From the NCBI RefSeq assembly GCF_030643905.1, contig NZ_CP121446.1, positions 2,834,001 through 2,898,000 on the forward strand: a stretch of DNA of 64,000 bases. Reading direction: 5' to 3'. Position 1 is the stretch's first letter. The number at the start of each line of letters is the position of its first letter. This document shows positions 62,736 to 64,000 of this stretch, piece by piece. Below the pieces are notes generated by a model, which saw only the letters and a list, made by a program, of their open reading frames with translations, ran no database searches and was not told the DNA's origin. The position numbers and the translations under genes are program-made. This stretch comes from Flavobacterium sp. IMCC34852. GTDB lineage: Bacteria > Bacteroidota > Bacteroidia > Flavobacteriales > Flavobacteriaceae.

Positions 62736-63458
62736 ATGAGAGACGATTTTCAAAATGAAGACGATAAAATACAGGAAAAACTAAAACAAAAAACCTGGAA
62801 CGAAATAAGAACCAACGACTCGTGGGCGATTTTTAAAATCATGTCGGAGTTTGTGAACGGCTACGAAAGCATGGCGCGAATCGGACCGTGTGTATCCATC
62901 TTTGGCTCTGCTAGAACCAAACCAAACGACCGCTATTATTTATTGGCTGAAAAAATTGCTTATAAAATCAGCAAAGCCGGTTACGGTGTCATCACCGGTG
63001 GCGGACCGGGAATCATGGAAGCCGGAAACAAAGGTGCACACAACGGCGGCGGAACTTCGGTAGGTTTGAACATTGAATTGCCTTTTGAACAGCATTTCAA
63101 CCCATATATCGATAAGGATAAAAACTTGAATTTCGACTATTTCTTTGTGCGCAAAGTCATGTTTGTAAAGTATTCCCAAGGTTTTGTAGTAATGCCGGGC
63201 GGTTTCGGAACTTTGGATGAATTGTTCGAAGCGATGACCTTAATCCAAACCAAGAAAATCGGTAAATTCCCGATTATTTTGGTCGGAAGCGAATTTTGGT
63301 CAGGCTTATTAGACTGGGTAAAAACGGTCATGATTGAAAGAGAAAAAACGGTTAGTCCGGAAGACATGAACTTAATCAAAGTCGTGGATACTGAAGACGA
63401 AGTGGTAGAAGCTTTGGATAATTTCTACAAAAAATACAATTTGAGTCCTAACTTTTAA
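62736..63458 (+). CDS. LOG/TIGR00730-family Rossmann-fold nucleotide-binding protein
   Basis: 240 residues from the ATG at 62736; a TTG at 62709 would add nine lysine-rich residues. The family motifs are GPCVSIFGSARTKP, VITGGGPGIMEAGNKGAH and VVMPGGFGTLDELFE, the PGGxGTxxE signature of cytokinin riboside 5'-monophosphate phosphoribohydrolase (LOG) and PpnN-like enzymes. It probably hydrolyses purine nucleoside monophosphates; substrate not known. Cytoplasmic. Confidence 0.9.
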   Translation: MRDDFQNEDDKIQEKLKQKTWNEIRTNDSWAIFKIMSEFVNGYESMARIGPCVSIFGSARTKPNDRYYLLAEKIAYKISKAGYGVITGGGPGIMEAGNKGAHNGGGTSVGLNIELPFEQHFNPYIDKDKNLNFDYFFVRKVMFVKYSQGFVVMPGGFGTLDELFEAMTLIQTKKIGKFPIILVGSEFWSGLLDWVKTVMIEREKTVSPEDMNLIKVVDTEDEVVEALDNFYKKYNLSPNF

Positions 63459-63464
63459 GCTTTC

Positions 63465-63526
63465 AGCAGTTAGCTTTCAGCGTTTAGCAGTTTGTTAAAT
63501 CCACTAATCGCTAATAGCTAACCGCT
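63465..63526. repeat. Imperfect inverted repeat in the spacer before the MBOAT gene
   Basis: A 23-base word (63465-63487) pairs with 63504-63526 at 19 of 23 positions around a 16-base loop; it is built from GCTAA/TTAGC words. Confidence 0.45.
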
Positions 63527-63540
63527 AATTTACTTTTCAC

Positions 63541-64000
63541 ATGTTTTTCAACTCGCTACAATTTGCCCTTTTCCTGCCAATAGTTTTTCTGTTGTATTGG
63601 TTTGTGGCCAATAAATCGAAAGCGACACAAAATTACATACTGATTTTCGCGAGTTATTATTTCTATGCTTGTTGGGATTGGCGGTTTTTATTCTTGCTGA
63701 TTTTCTCGACTTTGCTCTGCTATTTATTAGCCATAAAAATTGAAGACAGCGCAACACAACATTCGAGGAAACTTTGGCTCTGGATTTGTGTATTAATGAA
63801 CTTAGGATTTCTCGGAATCTTCAAATACTACAACTTTTTTGCGACTTCGTTTGCCGAATTGTTTCAGGCGATTGGCTTTAACGTCAGCCCGATTTTATTG
63901 GATGTGATATTGCCGATTGGGATTTCATTTTACACTTTTCACGGTTTGTCCTATATCATCGATATTTATTACGGCCGAATCAAATCCGAGAAAAACTTTG
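63541..64000 (+). CDS. MBOAT-family membrane O-acyltransferase, N-terminal part (cut by window end)
   Basis: The ATG at 63541 opens a frame that runs to the window end (153 codons). It starts MFFNSLQFALFLPIVFLLYW, continues with several hydrophobic helices (ASYYFYACWDWRFLFLLIFS, MNLGFLGIFKYYNFF) and reaches ILPIGISFYTFHGLSYIIDI. The last segments are the AlgI/DltB-type MBOAT N-terminal signatures. Such proteins acylate extracellular polysaccharides or lipids. The catalytic His lies beyond the window. Confidence 0.9.
   Translation, partial: MFFNSLQFALFLPIVFLLYWFVANKSKATQNYILIFASYYFYACWDWRFLFLLIFSTLLCYLLAIKIEDSATQHSRKLWLWICVLMNLGFLGIFKYYNFFATSFAELFQAIGFNVSPILLDVILPIGISFYTFHGLSYIIDIYYGRIKSEKNF

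Overview
The window reads as chromosome of a Flavobacterium-like member of the Flavobacteriaceae (phylum Bacteroidota). The grounds are Bacteroidota-type promoters (TTG, 17-21 bases, TAnnTTTG or TAnnTTTA), few recognisable Shine-Dalgarno sites, a secreted giant protein with a type IX secretion C-terminal sorting domain, a type III glutamine synthetase, and families typical of the phylum (DUF4834, BT_3928-type DoxX, OstA-like, DUF1599). No rRNA, tRNA, CRISPR array, insertion sequence or prophage was found. Genes are tightly packed, with many TAATG, ATGA or 1-8 nt junctions.

Layout. 1-6.2 kb: end of an RNA methyltransferase gene, a secreted serine hydrolase, then the stringent-response enzyme Rel, a Fur-family regulator and PurA. 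6.4-8.8 kb: a DUF1398 protein facing a secreted GH13 alpha-amylase. 8.9-15 kb: an OstA-like envelope protein, a class III aminotransferase, a TPR protein, a TonB-like protein, AroE and RlmH. 15-22.2 kb: a lipoprotein and FolP on the minus strand, diverging from DUF1599, DoxX/thioredoxin, TlpA-like, TpiA, PrmA and ClpS genes. 22.3-30.5 kb: a TIGR04222 membrane protein, a decayed OmpA/TPR gene relic, PurM, two tandem double-OmpA-domain proteins, glutamine synthetase III and a TerC-family protein.

30.5-40.5 kb is the most striking region: one 3338-codon minus-strand gene for a secreted, probably surface-exposed repeat protein. It holds 26 units of 255 bp whose encoded 85-residue sequences are identical. 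The units differ only at four silent sites. The pattern of those sites shows that a nine-unit block has been copied with a ten-unit offset, so the array has expanded by internal duplication. More diverged units flank the homogeneous core on both sides.

40.9-64 kb: a GNAT protein and an outer-membrane barrel-like protein; a DUF4834, YfhO, glycosyltransferase and flippase run that looks like surface glycan assembly; a DM13 lipoprotein; small YciI, VOC and SRPBCC genes including a 46-residue ORF; an L,D-transpeptidase-like protein; GlmM; an ACP phosphodiesterase-like protein with gamma-glutamyltransferase; a ClC channel; a parvulin; UvrA; a LOG-family protein; and the start of an MBOAT acyltransferase gene cut by the window edge.

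Most of the window is housekeeping metabolism (purine, folate, shikimate, glycolysis, nitrogen) interleaved with envelope genes. The unusual content is the giant repeat gene, the double-OmpA pair with an altered GHTD motif, and the gene relic. All functions are read from sequence motifs and family knowledge; no searches were run.
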